NCBI GenBank assembly: GCA_964006375.1
Contig: OZ023270.1
Location: 59,650,288 to 59,714,287, forward strand
DNA from: Tillus elongatus
Taxonomy: Eukaryota; Arthropoda; Insecta; Coleoptera; Cleridae
Direction of reading: 5' to 3'
Length of the DNA stretch: 64,000 nt
In this document: positions 33,871 to 46,145 of the stretch, in pieces
Numbering within the stretch: position 1 is the first letter of the stretch
How the letters are laid out: every line of letters starts with the position of its first letter
The notes under the pieces: generated by a model
Told to the model about the DNA's origin: nothing
Seen by the model: the letters and a program-made list of their open reading frames with translations, nothing else
Database searches by the model: none
Program-made: the position numbers and the translations under genes

Positions 33871-34860
33871 AGCAACAGTGCGTTCAAATTCAATATCACC
33901 TTTATTATTCAATAATACAAAAAAATTTTGAACAAAAGTTGCAGGTACTAATGTTATGCTACAAACTAAAATTATTTTCGTATAGACAAGGTGTTGCATA
34001 AGTTAGACACAACCCAAACTTCACGTTTTTTAAATGGTACACCTGTATATTGTTAAATTTTTGAATTCGTCTTATCTTGGCCCAAAGATTTATAATACAA
34101 TACCGAGCGAATATAAGGGAATAAACGGAATTAACTTGTTTAAGGCAAAGTATTCACAGTATCAGATATAAAAAATGTTTACTATTCTCAGGAAAAATAG
34201 ATATATTGGTGTATTTTATTGGGAAAATCAGTTTGCGTACGGTTAATAAATGATTAAGCGTCAGTATTTGAATATATGCGTGTGAATGGCCGGTGAATAT
34301 GACTGATCGTGTGTGTGTATATTAGTGTGTGGAATATAAGTATACAATTGGGCGAGTGAATGCGTTTGTGGATGTGTGTGTGTGTGCGTGCGCGCGCGGG
34401 CGTGTTTGTGAGAGAGTAAGTGAGGCGTGCAAGTATATGGGTGAGTATATATGTATGGATGTGTGTTCGGGATGTTAATTTATAAAATGTACTAGTCTTG
34501 TAGTTATAAGTTTGGAATTAGGCTTAATAGGTCCTTTTGGTGGTGATAAACTGTGGTTCGCTAGTCTTGGGGCAGTGCAGGCGACTGTCTCACAAAAAAG
34601 AGAGGGAGAAAGGTGAATTGTGGTCCTGGGGATGGGGGCATACAAGCATTGCTTTATAAGACCTTCAATCCTGGGGATTATACTACATGCCAGGATTATG
34701 CGTCTGGTTTTATATGTGGCATACTTTCTTCACAACACGCGTAGTTTTTTGTTTTGTTTTAATGTGTTCTTTGTTTAATGTGTGCACAAGTCACAGACTT
34801 AGCACAGTTTTGTAATTTATTTATTTGTCCATTTTCTGATGTAGTCTTAGTCTAAAAAGT
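33871..34860. other. Unassigned sequence, GT-rich around 34310-34470
   Basis: A (GT)n/(GC)n-like stretch TGTGTGTGTGTGCGTGCGCG lies at 34375-34400. No gene was found. Confidence 0.45.
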
Positions 34861-34935
34861 TGTTTTGTGATATCGTTACTATTTTGTACAGAGGAGTGAG
34901 CAAATAAATATTATTATTATATTATTATTATTATC
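34861..34935 (+). repeat. Probable LINE 3' tail with (ATT)n
   Basis: TACAGAGGAGTGAGCAAATAAATATTATTATTAT resembles the tail at 10045-10083. It is probably the 3' UTR end of a CR1/Jockey-type element whose body is absent or too old to see. Confidence 0.4.
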
Positions 34936-35046
34936 TTATTCCCCTATGCATCCAGTGTATTGTTGTTGGGGACTATACAGAGTCGTTCAAACGTTATGGC
35001 CACTTTTCTGAAACATCAGAGGCACATTTGAGAGTCTGTATCTTTG

Positions 35047-35049
<3 letters not shown>

Positions 35050-35122
<73 letters not shown>
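35050..35122. repeat. (AT)n microsatellite, about 73 bp
   Basis: Pure AT run immediately before the direct repeat at 35122. Confidence 0.97.
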
Positions 35123-35125
<3 letters not shown>

Positions 35126-35533
35126 TCTATTTTTTTAACACTTTGTGTTATTTGGAGCTGGCATGACAACATACTACTTGGTTCTGCAACTAGGTGGCGG
35201 CACGTCCACCACTCACTTAGTGTTGAAAGGCTGGCTATACTATAGTCGTATTACTTTGGATGGATTTTTGCTACAATTAGTATGCCATACTGAAGAGCTC
35301 TAATGAGAGCGAAACCGGTCTACGGTTCTAATTGTTGCAAGAATGCATCTAGCCTTACATACTTTGTCTCTATATTGGGGTAGAAATGGGCCAGGGCTGA
35401 CAATTTTCTAAATTGTTAGTTAGTTGTATAGTCTCTACTTTTTTAACACTTTGTGTTGTTTGGAGCTGGCGTGACAACATACTACTCGGTTCCGCAACTA
35501 GGTGGCGGCACGTCCACCACTCACTTACTGTTG
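35122..35533 (+). repeat. Pair of about 105-bp direct repeats around a foldback-family arm
   Basis: 35122-35225 and 35430-35533 both contain TTAACACTTTGTGTT, GGAGCTGGCRTGACAACATA and GGTGGCGGCACGTCCACCAC. Between them lies a copy of the foldback-family arm (35226-35400). The two repeats are about 94% alike by eye, suggesting an LTR-like or target-duplication origin for the interval. Confidence 0.75.
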
Positions 35534-35989
35534 TGTCCATTTAATAAATATCTTCTTAGGTTCATTGTGAATCGTTGCATTTGATGTATGTTTCTGAGTT
35601 ATTCTTGATAGGCTTAAATGACATACTCCTAGTATTCACACTGTTTAGTCTTATATTTATTCTTGATGCTACCACTCGTGGGTCTGCCCGTTGCCTTGTT
35701 GAATACATATATACTTCACCACTCCTTGCCACTTTTCGTTTTTATTTTATTATTCCATATTTTATACATTAATTTAGATTCTTCCAGCTTTATAATGTTA
35801 TGACTTTGTAAGAAGTTTAGTGTTTTATACAAAGATTTACTGGGATAAAACCAGTTTAAACCATATAATATTTTTAGTACCCGTTTTTGAATTCTCCGCA
35901 ATTGTTGTAAGTTCAAGCCCAAACAACTATTGTATATCTCATATGTGGTTCTATTAATGAATTATATATTAGTCTCTCAATCTCTATTA

Positions 35990-36180
35990 AACAGCCAGAT
36001 ATCTCAGTTCACGAGACGAGTTACATTAGAATCCGACTAGGAGGTCACAGGTTCATGTCCCGTATTCAGACACGAAGTAGTTTTGACAGTGGGGTCCTAA
36101 GATCCCACGACCCAGACAGTCTGTTTTTTCGCTCGAACGTGGAATGACAGGCTTCTGATGAGTTATGAATTTGATTTTGT
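35990..36180 (+). repeat. tRNA-derived SINE copy 1
   Basis: Shares AATCCGACTAGGAGGTCACA, a B-box-like GGTTCATGTCCCGTATTCAG, CTCGAACGTGGAATGACAGG and CTTCTGATGAGTTATGAATT with 37843-38017. The A-box region (CTCAGTTCACGAGACGAG) is degenerate. It is inserted in LINE-D. Confidence 0.7.
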
Positions 36181-37055
36181 GATTTGTTTATAATATTCAT
36201 ATCTTTTATGTGTTTACCTTCTTGTGCAAATATTATCTACACCATTTTATTTAAGTTTATTTTCAAGTTATTACTTAACAACCACCTGCAATATGTATCC
36301 AAGTTATCATTGACTATGTTTTCCAATGAATCCTGGAAGTCATGTGAATACCACAGCACTGTGTCATCTGCGAAAGTTATGTGTGTAGCTTTTAATTGTG
36401 TTAATGATAGATTCTGTGCCTACAACAAAATACAAAATTGGGCCAAGCACAGATCCCTGTGGGACACCTGCTTTTACAACCTACAACAGTTGTTTGACTT
36501 CTGCCAAATAGATAACTAGAAATAAATTTATGTGCAATGCCATGTAATCCCATATTATACAGTTTGTTTAATAGAATGCTATGATTAACTATGTCAAATG
36601 GTCTTTTTAATCTACAAACCTTGCCAGCACATATTTTTTCTCGTCAAGATTAGTAGTGATAAACTCTATGCCTTCAACAGCTGCCATTTATATAGTAGTA
36701 CTTTTTTGAAATCCAAACTGATGCTCATCAAATTTAAATGTTTTAGTCACAAAATCAAGTATTCTGGACTTCAAGACCCTTTCTAATATTTTTGAATAAA
36801 CCATAATTAGCGATATAGGTATTTTATTTCCAGCAACATGGTAATCTCCTGATTTGTGAATCTGTGTTACCAGCTTTAATTTATCTGCTTTAATACTTCT
36901 GGATAATCACGACTTTCTAACACTTCATTAATTAATTTAGTAATGATTGGTATGAAAATTTTAAAGTACATTTTAAATATCTTATAATATTATCTATCCC
37001 ATGAGGTGTATATCATTTAGGTCATTTATAATAATTATTTCTGCCTCATCACAGG

Positions 37056-37266
<211 letters not shown>

Positions 37267-37842
37267 TGTTTTCTTCAGCCTGTTACCAAATTGTACACTT
37301 TTACCAGTTTTTTTCTTTCTCAACTCCTTAGCCAATCTTGTACCCCACGTCATTTAACTCATCAGCCATTTCTTCATCATCAGAGATTTTGTTAGCATCG
37401 ATTAATAAATAATCAAGTTTCTTATTATTTTCATTAGTAAATTTATTTGTTAAAAGATGGTTTATTATTTTTCAAGTTTTTCTTTCATCTCCAATCCCCT
37501 GCAATTTATTTTAAACCGATTTTTTCTTTAAAGATTACCTCATATTATTGGACCTATTCCTAATTTTTTTAAACTCACTTGCTATATGCTCTTTAGTTTG
37601 ATTTTTTTAAAATTTAGCATATATCTCTTTCTTTCATTAATAAGATAATTTCACTATTGATATTACGGTAATATTGATTCAAAACTTTTAGCGAGTCCTC
37701 GCATAACGTCGTCTCATTTAAAGTTGTTTCATTATAGCGTCGCAGTTTGTTGTAGGTAAACGTTGAACCTTGAAACTGAATAACGTTGTTATTCAAAAAA
37801 AGTCAAAGATAGTAGGTAAAAAGGAGTATCAAACAGATACAG

Positions 37843-38017
37843 ACAGGCCAAATAGCTAGGTTCGCAAGGTGAGTAACTTCTTGAATCGGACTAGGAGGTC
37901 CCGGATTCGAGTCTCGTATTGAGACAATCAGTCTTTTTGACTCGAATGTGGAAAGGTCAGCTTCTGATGAGTTATGAGTTTGTCTACTGTGGTATTATTA
38001 TTATTATTATTATTATA
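37843..38017 (+). repeat. tRNA-derived SINE copy 2 with (ATT)n tail
   Basis: GGCCAAATAGCTAGGTTCGC contains an A-box-like TAGCTAGGTTCG, and GGATTCGAGTCTCG is a good B box at about 37902-37915. The body TTCTGATGAGTTATGAGTTT matches copy 1. The copy ends in ATTATTATTATTATT (37992-38017), as expected for a SINE mobilised by a LINE with such a tail. Confidence 0.75.
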
Positions 38018-38984
38018 GATAGTGGTTGAGTGAAGTGAGGTTATAAAAAGTAAAAAAAAATTAATATATAACATTTTTCTATTGGGAATAATTTCCACAA
38101 ACATAATCACTTTTTTATCTCAATGCGTTAAGTATTTAGGAAGATACAAATTTCTTTGATTTAATACTGCACAGTCGATCCCACACTATGTCTGCCAGAA
38201 TTGGGGTGTTTTGATGACGTCAGTAACGCCGATTGAGTTGCTCTACCCTCCTCCTAAGTCTTCCAGTACTTTAAAAAGGACAAACTCTTAAATGTCATTA
38301 CGTCCTGGCAACTCAGTGCTACTAAATAGGCTTCTGTCCCGATGTACTGTATAAAGTACCTGTTATTTAAGGTGCTCTGTTTAATTTAGTTTAGAGTTTC
38401 CACATTGTAGTGATATGTTTGATAAAGAGGGCATTTATGTAGTAATAGTACTGTATTAGTGAAAGATTGGTCCGTTGTTTGTGAGAACATCAAGAAGTTA
38501 TGGCCGTTTATAAAAAGCGATGTAAGTAATCTTGTTTTATTTTACAGATTATATGGAATATTACTTTATGCCCGTATTATCAAACAAAAAGGTTGCGTTA
38601 ACATATTCGGTTTGCTTTTTTATTGAAATCATTAAAATTTTGGCATGTATTACCAGTAAAAGAAATATGTCCTATTAAAAGTACATTCGGTCTCAGGGCC
38701 AAACTTTACCCTACTGTTTTGCACTGTATAAAGGCAATGAAGACTGTATCATGCGCTCTAAATTATCAGTGTATTTTTTTTCAGGCTTGTCTGAAAAAGA
38801 ATTGGAAGAACTCAGATGTAGGCGACATAGATGAAACAAACGACCTCCAATTAGGGAGGTCAACAAAAAAAAAGTAATGATGTAACATATATAAACGTAA
38901 TTCATGCCTACAACAGTCATACCTTAACTCCCAATTCATTATTTTAATATCAAAGATGTCAGGACTCAATGAAGTATAAGAATT
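38018..38984. other. Unassigned sequence
   Basis: No supported gene; ORFs 38623-38877 and 38711-38969 overlap on opposite strands and show no domain. Confidence 0.4.
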
Positions 38985-39055
38985 TGTCTTTTAGTGAATT
39001 TTCTTTAAAAAATTCACTGAGGAGATCGCTACTTTTGAATTTTGCAAAAAATTGC

Positions 39056-39057
<2 letters not shown>
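38985..39057 (+). repeat. Repeat X terminal fragment
   Basis: TTTAGTGAATTTTCTTTAAA and CACTGAGGAGATCGCTACTT match the distal segment of repeat X (24710-24750) and lead directly into (AT)n. Confidence 0.5.
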
Positions 39058-39145
<88 letters not shown>

Positions 39146-39178
39146 TGTTTGTTTGTTTGTATGTATGTATGTATTTTA
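39058..39178. repeat. (AT)n followed by (GTTT)3(GTAT)4
   Basis: The AT tract is 39058-39142. The tetranucleotide tail to 39178 adjoins the 3' end of LINE-C copy 2 and may be that element's 3' tail. Confidence 0.95.
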
Positions 39179-41455
39179 TATTTCAACAACACACCACAAG
39201 GGCTTACAGCCTAAATATACTATCGTACCGTGGGTGTTAACAAGGAGGAAAGAGGCAACTTGTTAATTCTGGACTTGAAGGGTTGGAGGTTTGGAGGAGA
39301 AGGAAAAACATGTGCCGGCAAGGAATTCCACAACTTGGAAGTCCTCGGGACAAAAGAGCGGGCATAACAAGATGTTCAATGTATGGTGACCTGGATAGTA
39401 AAAGGGTGCATTCGCTCTGTTACCCTGGTAGGTCTGTTGGGGGCAGCAGGTGGAGGAACTATGGAAGAAAGCTCCTCTGAGCAGTGCCATTGCCGATATC
39501 TATAAAAGAGAGAGAGAGGTCACCAATGGCACGTCGGTGGGCAAGGGATGGCGGCCTTTGGGTGAGGATAGGGTCACCGATGAGACATATAGCTCTCTTC
39601 TGAATGGAGTCCAGGATAGCAAGTGTGGAATAGAAGCGGCAGCGGCACTCCAGATGTGGGAGTAGTATTCGAGGTTTGGCCTTATTTGTGAAGTATATAA
39701 GGTATAGAGATTAGCTGGTGAAAAGTATTTGCGAGCCCGGAAGAGGAAACCTAATTTCTTAGCAGCCGCTTCTGCAATTGATGTGACATGTTGATGCCAA
39801 TTGAGATTTCGATCCACAGAAATGCCAACAAGTGAAAAGGACTTTGAATAACTTGGTTGTTCATTGTGATGGGTCTACGGCTGGTGTAGCACTTATGGGA
39901 TAGAAAGCAAGACTGAGATTTGGTGGGGTTGAATTGTACAAGATTTCTACTTCCCCAGTCTAATATTTTTTGGAGATCCACGGAAACAGAATCCTCCATG
40001 AGTCTGCGATCCTCATCTAATTGGGCTAAAGACAGGCTTAGAATATTGTATATATGAGTGGAGGGTGCTGTCGTCCGCGTAACTGTGAACTGGGTTGGAT
40101 GTGCTAGAGAGGAGGTCATTGATGTGGAGAAGAAACAAAGTAGGGGCTAAAGCTGAACCTTGAGGAACTCCTGCATTAATTGGATACAGTTTAGAGGAAT
40201 GGCCATCCACAACAACAGAAATGCTCCGGTTGGAGAGGAAATTTGCTGTCTAGGTACAGAGTTTTGGTGGTAGACCATAGGCCGGAAGTTTATTAAGCAG
40301 CGCTGCGTGCCAGACCTGGTCGAATGCTTTGGATATGTCTAGAGCGACAAACTGGGATTCATGGTGTAGTTCCATAGACTTGTTCCAAGAATGGGTGACA
40401 AAGGAAAGGAGGTCGGCAGTTGATCTGCGCTGACGGAATCCATACTGCCTGTCGTGGATTAGACTGTGTTTTTCAAGAAATTCTAGTAATTCGGTGTTAA
40501 TATACTTTTCCATCACTTTAGAGACGACAGAAAGGAGAGAACTAGGCCTGTAGTTGCTAGAAAGCGCTTTGGATCCTTTCTTGGGGACAGGTTGTACTCG
40601 AGCAGTTTTCCAGTTACTAGGGAATATGCCTCTATTGTAAGATGTCGGAAATAGACGGGTCAGGACAGGAGCAAGTTCTGGTGCGCATTTTTTGAGAACA
40701 ATTGCTGGGATCTCGTAAAGGTCAGAGGCTTTCCTGTTATTAAGAGAAGAGAGTATCTATCGTACCTTTTTAGTTTTGAAAATGATATCAGTCATTTTAT
40801 GTGACATCGGGGACTGTTGGTGGTTGAACATTTGGAGGTGGGTTGAAAGTAGAATTGCCGGCGAACAATGAGGCAAAAAGTTCAGCCTTTCCCAGGGCGG
40901 TAGAAACAATTTTATCCCCTGAAACAAGAGGTGGGAATGTGCTTTTGCAGAAATTATTCCCAATAGATTTAGCAAAAGTCCAGAAGGGTTTGCTGCCATT
41001 GGAGCTTGAGAGGACTTTGTTTTTGATGTGGTTATTAAACGAGTTCTTTGTCTCAGAAAGAATGCGGACATAGCGGTTTCTTGCGTCGTTAAATGCTTGA
41101 CGGTTTTCTTGACTGGGATTGTGTAGAAGCGTTTTGTGAGCTTTGACCTTTTCAAGTCTGGCCTTGTGACAGGATTTAGAGAACCAGGGCTTTTGAGTGG
41201 CTGAAGAGGTTTCCTGTGTACAATAATCACATGCCAGCTTGGATAATTTCGGTGACCTTTTGTGAGATATCAGAGAGGTCAGGATGAGAGAAGCAGATAG
41301 ACGCCCATGGAAATGAGGAAAAGTAATTCTGCATTTCGTCCTAGTTTGCAGAGTTGTAGTGCCAAACGATACGTGGGTGTGATGACTGTGTGACCTCGGG
41401 TTGCATTGCGCAGGAAGCAGTGACCATGCCATGGTCTGAGCGACCAAGGGTACGT
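39179..41455 (-). pseudogene. LINE-C copy 2: most of ORF2 of a Jockey/CR1-type LINE
   Basis: Minus strand, in order: endonuclease end with SDHGMVTA-like residues (about 41440); linker SKSCHKARLEKVKAHKTLLH and ARNRYVRILSETKNSF; and KPFWTFAKSIGNNF. The RT domain follows: NRKASDLYEIPAIVLKKCAP, MEKYINTELLEFLEKHSLIH, RQYGFRQRRSTADLLSFV, FVALDISKAFDQVWHAALLN, INAGVPQGSALAPTLFLLH and VHSYADDSTLHS, the last with an intact YADD. The thumb is VDRNLNWHQHVTSIAEAAAK and SQIRPNLEYYSHIWS, and the C-terminus is RTSKLWNSLP-like. Several frameshifts and at least two stops inactivate it. There is no RNase H. 40803-41340 duplicates 1-540. Confidence 0.9.
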
Positions 41456-41456
41456 A

Positions 41457-42124
41457 TCACACCGATAATTCAAAAAATAATGGGCCGATTTTGATCAAAT
41501 TTGGTCACCATCTCCATTTTGCAAGTGACTTGGATAAGTTCGTTAGCCAGGAAAATCGACCCGTTTTCCCGGAAAATTTTGTGTTTTCTTTCGGAAAATT
41601 TTTATATCTCTGGAAATAAAGTAAGGGCAACCAAATTTGGTACGCATGTTTGTATTATAGAAAATGAACCATGTACCAAAATTTTGGTCTGTAAGTTAAG
41701 ACAAAAAATTATAAGCATTTAAAGAAGAAAAAAATTGGGGTTTTCCTCAAAACATCAAAGTCGCGATTTGAAACGTCAAAATTAGCAACATTTAGGCGAA
41801 GAACCTAAACAAATACGGGTTATGTAAAGAAAGTGTTGGAAGAAGAGTGTTCTACAAACCCTTAAGTTTCAGCTTCAACCATCATTGACCTTCATTTTAC
41901 TAAAATATTTCCAGAAAATTAATTTCAAATAGACCCTTTCGCTGATGCTTTATCAGTAGTTTTAGTTAAGTTTATGGTTTAACAGTCTATAATTTTTAGC
42001 TAATTTTCGTAGAAAAAATTTGTTGATGAGGAGACTGCTTCTTAAACTTTAAAAATGTTTCTTCCAATGAGTGCAAACTAGGCCCCCTAGAATCCATCAC
42101 CGGGCATAGTTTCAGCTTTTATCT
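41457..42124 (+). repeat. Repeat X, left arm of a 3.6-kb foldback
   Basis: Begins CACACCGATAATTCAAAAAA right where LINE-C ends. 41457-42020 is the imperfect reverse complement of 44460-45049. Shared blocks include GGTTCGTTAGCCAG-type, AGTAAGGGCAACCAAATTTG, CTTAAGTTTCAGCTTCAACC and TATGGTTTAACAGTCTATAA. The far end has CCCCCTAGAATCCATCACCG. Confidence 0.8.
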
Positions 42125-42259
42125 GTATACATATATACAGGGTGACACATTTCTACGGTAAATTTCAACATAATTGTTATTATGCAAGATACGAGAAAAA
42201 ATTTGTATACGTTAATTATATGGTGTCTTAGGCTGCATCTTATAAAATTATTTTGACAA

Positions 42260-43080
42260 TCACAGGGTGGCCCATAAGTCGTTAGTGAAACCTACAATTT
42301 TGTTTTCGCACATTCGTTATATTGTTGCATTTCTCATCGAAATATGATGCGTTTGTAAAAAAAAAGTGGGCGTGGCCTATTTTAAACAACTTTAACAATT
42401 TATTGTGAAGCAGCTTTCAGTGTTAGAGAAAAAATGCAACGGCATTATTTAAGTTATACATGCCTCATACCAATAATTTTTGGAAAAAAAATTGTTTATA
42501 GACTCATTGCAAAGCAGAGCTATTTAATAGAATAACAGGGATTGGAGTAAAAATTATTTTATGGGGTTTCAAAAAATAGATATTATTAAACCCAGGTTTC
42601 AAATACTTTGTTAATGGCAACCCCCAAATTCTATTTCAGTTTATGAATCTGTTAAAAAATATCTAAAAAATACATATAAGTGGCCCAAAACTTACAAGTG
42701 GATTTTCAAGTATTTAAGGGAGACACATTTGCGTGTGAACGACAAAGCTGAATGGGAGCAAACAGGCCAATTCGTTGGACATCTTCTATCTCCCGACTTG
42801 ACCCTCTTTTATTTCTTATGTGGTTACATTAAGGAGTTCGCATACAAGTCTGAACCAATTACACCTTAAAGCGTGAAAGATAAAATACATAAAGCATGTA
42901 GAAATTTAAATAACTGACATAAGAAAATTAATACAGAGTGTTCTCTAAAGAACCTAGAAATGTTTGGAAGAGAACAAGAATGTCTTTGAATATTTATAAA
43001 ATTCCCAATCTTTTTAATACTTTTTTTAAATTTATTGTTGTTTTTGCATCTGAGATAATAAATTACAGTGGTTTCGCCGA
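42260..43080 (+). pseudogene. Mariner-like transposase C-terminal remnant
   Basis: A terminus-like CACAGGGTGGCCCATAAGTC at about 42264 opens the piece. At 42740-42860 the plus frame reads RVNDKAEWEQTGQFVGHLLS and PDLTLFYFLCGYIKEFAYKS. This corresponds to the W(P)PRSPDLTPLDFFLWGYIK block before and after the last catalytic Asp of mariner-like transposases. The N-terminal and middle portions are not readable. It lies in the left half of the repeat-X foldback. Confidence 0.7.
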
Positions 43081-43209
43081 GATGACTTTTTAAATTCCAT
43101 TATCTGACGTTTATTTGCCAAGTGGATTTTATGTTGTCACCATGGGCATAAAATGTGTTTAAAGTTTCATCCTCTTTCTAATGGTGTAAAAATATAGTGT
43201 TCCAGTTTA

Positions 43210-43560
43210 AAAAATCTCTGGATGCAGCAAGTGCGTTAAAGTAGCGAATTTTCTTTAAAATATTTTTTATAACAAATGTATTTCTTTGATGAAAGCAGGC
43301 ATCAAACTTGGTTGCCTATGTAGTAGAAACAATGTATCATATTTCATCGAAATAAATTTATTGTTTGAAAATATATAAACATTTTTCAAAAGTCTGGATG
43401 CAGCAAATGTGTTATGGAAGTGAATTTCCATAAAAATATTTTTAATAGCAAATGCGAGCAGGCATCAATCTGATTATCGGTATAGCATATGTAGTAGAAA
43501 CAATGTACTATATTTTATCAAAATTACTTATGGTTTGAAAATATACACAAAATTTCCGAA
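43210..43560 (+). repeat. Tandem duplication, unit about 177 bp
   Basis: TCTGGATGCAGCAAGTGCGT (43217) and TCTGGATGCAGCAAATGTGT (43394) start two units. Both contain GCAGGCATCAA, ATGTAGTAGAAACAATGTA and GTTTGAAAATATA. Related motifs occur at 10575, 44385 and 63110. Confidence 0.8.
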
Positions 43561-43639
43561 AATAAACTTAAATGTTGGTTTCCTAGCCAACAAAGCTTAC
43601 GTTAACAGCAAATTGAGTTATTGAAATTTGAAGGATTAA

Positions 43640-44380
43640 ATGAAAATTCGGTAAATTTGTAGATTAGCTCCTGAACGCTTTTCGAAAATTTGTTTTCAGA
43701 AATATTACTAGGACCCCACCTGGATGTACAAACCACAAGAAAAATTTCTGGTTCACACCCTCCAAGGAAGTTACAGAACTGGGAGTGAATAGGGGTGCTG
43801 AGCGGGGTAGGTAGCAAAAAGGAAATATGAGCAGAAAAAGCGAAGAAAACTGCTTAAAAGCTGTCTATTTGAAGCCATATCCCCATTAAACCCCGCCTAC
43901 ACGAGGGGGGAAGGAAAATGCCTACGACGAAGCATGACCCCACCTCCTCCGATTCGACTTGCGGTAGGGTTGAGGGTGGCTGCTTCGTCGTGGAGATTTT
44001 CCTTCCCCCCTCGTGTGCATACAACCACCCTCGTTGCATAAACCACAAGAAAATTTTCTTGTTCATACCCGCCAAGGAACTTACGGCACCTGGGGGAATA
44101 GGGGTGTTGTGCGGGGTAGGCAGGGTTTAAGGGGGATATGGCTTCAAGATGTGAAAAAGACAACTTTCAAGCCAGTTTTATTCACATTGTCTGCTCATAT
44201 TCCCTTTTGCTACCTACCCCGCCCAGCACCCCTATTCACTCCTGGTCCCGTAACTTCCTTGGGGGGTGTGAACAAGAAATTTTTCTTGGGGTTTGTGCAT
44301 CCAGGGGGGGCCTAGGCAAGTTTCTGAAAACAGTTTTTTTTAAAGCATTCGGGAGCTAATCTGCAAATTTACCGAAAATT
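43640..44380. repeat. GC-rich compound palindrome
   Basis: Outer arms: 43650-43850 against 44165-44380 (GTAGATTAGCTCC/GGAGCTAATCTGC; GAGTGAATAGGGGTGCTGAG/CCCAGCACCCCTATTCACTC; GGGGTAGGTAGCAAAAAGGA/TTTTGCTACCTACCCC). Middle arms: 43872-43900 GCCATATCCCCATTAAACCC against 44120-44150. Inner hairpin: 43897-43935 GAGGGGGGAAGGAAAATGCC against 43985-44017. One strand also carries a direct copy of the AACCACAAGAAAATTTTCTT block. ORFs here read through palindromic repeats and are not genes. Confidence 0.85.
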
Positions 44381-45046
44381 CGCTACCAAAACGCACTTAC
44401 TGCGTCCAGATTTTTTTCTTATAAACGCATCATATTTCGATAAAAAATGCAAAAATGCATTAACGAATTTGTTCTACAAAAATTAGCTAAAAAAATTATA
44501 GACCGTTAAACCATAAACTTCACTAAACCTACAAGTAAATATCCAAAAAAGCATCAACTTAACTAACCTGACAGCCAAAGCATCAAAGAATGACTCTATT
44601 TGAAATAAATATTTTGTAAATATTTTAGTAAAATGAAGGGTAATGACGGTTGAAGCTGAAACTTAAGGGTTCGCAGAACACTCTTCTTAACACATTTTCT
44701 TTTCACAATCGGTATTTGTTTCACATTCTTTGCCTAAACATTGCCAATTTTGACGTTTAAAATTGCGAGTTTGACGTTTTGAGGAAAACTCCAAAATTTG
44801 TTTCATTAACTGCCCATAACTTCGTTGTCTTTAAAGCGTACATTTTGGTACAGAGTTCACTATTTATAATACAAACACGAGTACCAAATTTGGTTGCCCT
44901 TACTTTATTATTTACGGAGATATTAATTTTTTTAGAAACAAAACAAAATTCTCCAGGAAAACCTGGTTCGATTTTGCTGGCTAACGAACCTATTCAAGCC
45001 ACTTGCAAAAGGAAGGTACTCACCAAATTTGATTTGAGTTATCGGT

Positions 45047-45049
<3 letters not shown>
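44381..45049 (-). repeat. Repeat X, right arm of the foldback
   Basis: Reverse complement of 41457-42020 with insertions and substitutions. It ends TTGAGTTATCGGTCGG next to (AT)n. Confidence 0.8.

Positions 45050-45134
<85 letters not shown>
45050..45134. repeat. (AT)n microsatellite, about 85 bp
   Basis: Pure AT run at the outer end of repeat X. Confidence 0.97.
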
Positions 45135-45137
<3 letters not shown>

Positions 45138-45559
45138 ACAGATCTCATTAGCGAATTAAAAAAAAAATTCGCTAAAACGCAAGCTTATTTCGATGTTCCT
45201 ATTTTTCTTAGCAGAAATTTGGAATCTATAGAAAAAAATAATTTTGGAATCCCAAGCATAAGTGAGATAGAGGGGATGGACACAATAGCTGATACAACCT
45301 GTATTTTATAACTCTTTAACTATGGATTAAAACCTACAACAAAAAATTTGATTTCAAAACAAAAGATATTATTTCACAACATTATCTGCAACAAATCTAC
45401 ATGTATTTGATATATAAAATCAAAGTTTGCAATTTTAAAAATTTGTTCATACTGACTAAGATTTCCAAGAAGCAATTCTAAGGCAGTGAAATGAACCTAA
45501 TTATCGCGTAAACGGTAATAAATGATTAAATTAATAACAAGCAAAATACAATATTTGGG
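45135..45559. other. Unassigned AT-rich sequence
   Basis: Possibly downstream intron or flank of the Sxl-like gene; nothing recognised. Confidence 0.35.
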
Positions 45560-45898
45560 AGTTGTGTTTTTTTATTTCTACAACTATGGATATTCACCGA
45601 CGCCAGGGAGCAGTTTCACCTCACTATCCTGGAAATTTTGGTGAACCCCTGCCTTTCTGCAAGGAGGGTAAGATATTTAGCATGCCCAATATCATATGGA
45701 CATGGAACCGACGCCTTTACGCCTACTCCGAAGGGCGGAACGTGCACACATTCAACATGCTCAAATACAATGCCACAACCTTTGTTGATGTTAATGTTAC
45801 AGTATGTACTAAAAAACTGAAAGGAAAACCTTGGGATTGAACCCAGTACCCTTCTGTTCAGAGACACACGTCCTTACCACTGAATCACCAAGGCTCTA
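45560..45898 (-). repeat. tRNA-derived SINE (second family), with tRNA head
   Basis: Minus strand from 45898: GAGCCTTGGTGATTCAGTGG with A box TGATTCAGTGGTA, and about 40 bases later B box GGGTTCAATCCC (45845-45834). The body (45760-45600) has GGTTCCATGTCCATATGATA, TACCCTCCTTGCAGAAAGGC and CCAGGATAGTGAGGTGAAAC. It is homologous in order to 51660-51830 on the plus strand. Head, body and a shared 3' part in two copies make this a well-supported SINE. Confidence 0.8.
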
Positions 45899-45917
45899 AC
45901 AATATTTGAAATATTAA

Positions 45918-46145
45918 TTAAATTACGGGATTTCGCTTCAAAACGTACTGTGCCATCGACATGTCAGAAGTTTGGACAACGCATGTCCAGGTGAGAGATC
46001 GTGGAGAGCAAATAGTCCCATCTGCTAAGGGCCCATCTGTGTTACTGATGAAAGGTTCTGAGTTAGTTTTATTGAGAAGGTCCCCAATTTGTTCTCCGCC
46101 ATAGAACAGTTGATTTTGATGTTTCTTTCTCCGATAATCAATCAA
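45918..46145 (-). other. Unrecognised 75-codon ORF
   Basis: Reads MIDYRRKKHQNQLFYGGEQI ... SPRSLTWTCVVQTSDMSM. Amino-acid composition looks more protein-like than other small ORFs here, and it lies downstream of the RRM2 exon on the same strand. It does not resemble the rest of an RRM, so it is not the next Sxl exon. It may be a fragment of an unknown retrotransposon gene. Confidence 0.2.

Noticed and set aside
43854..44359. ORFs in the GC-rich palindrome on both strands sharing the peptide GGCEQEIFL
   Set aside because: The shared peptide arises because the DNA is palindromic; no family match and frames are not preserved.
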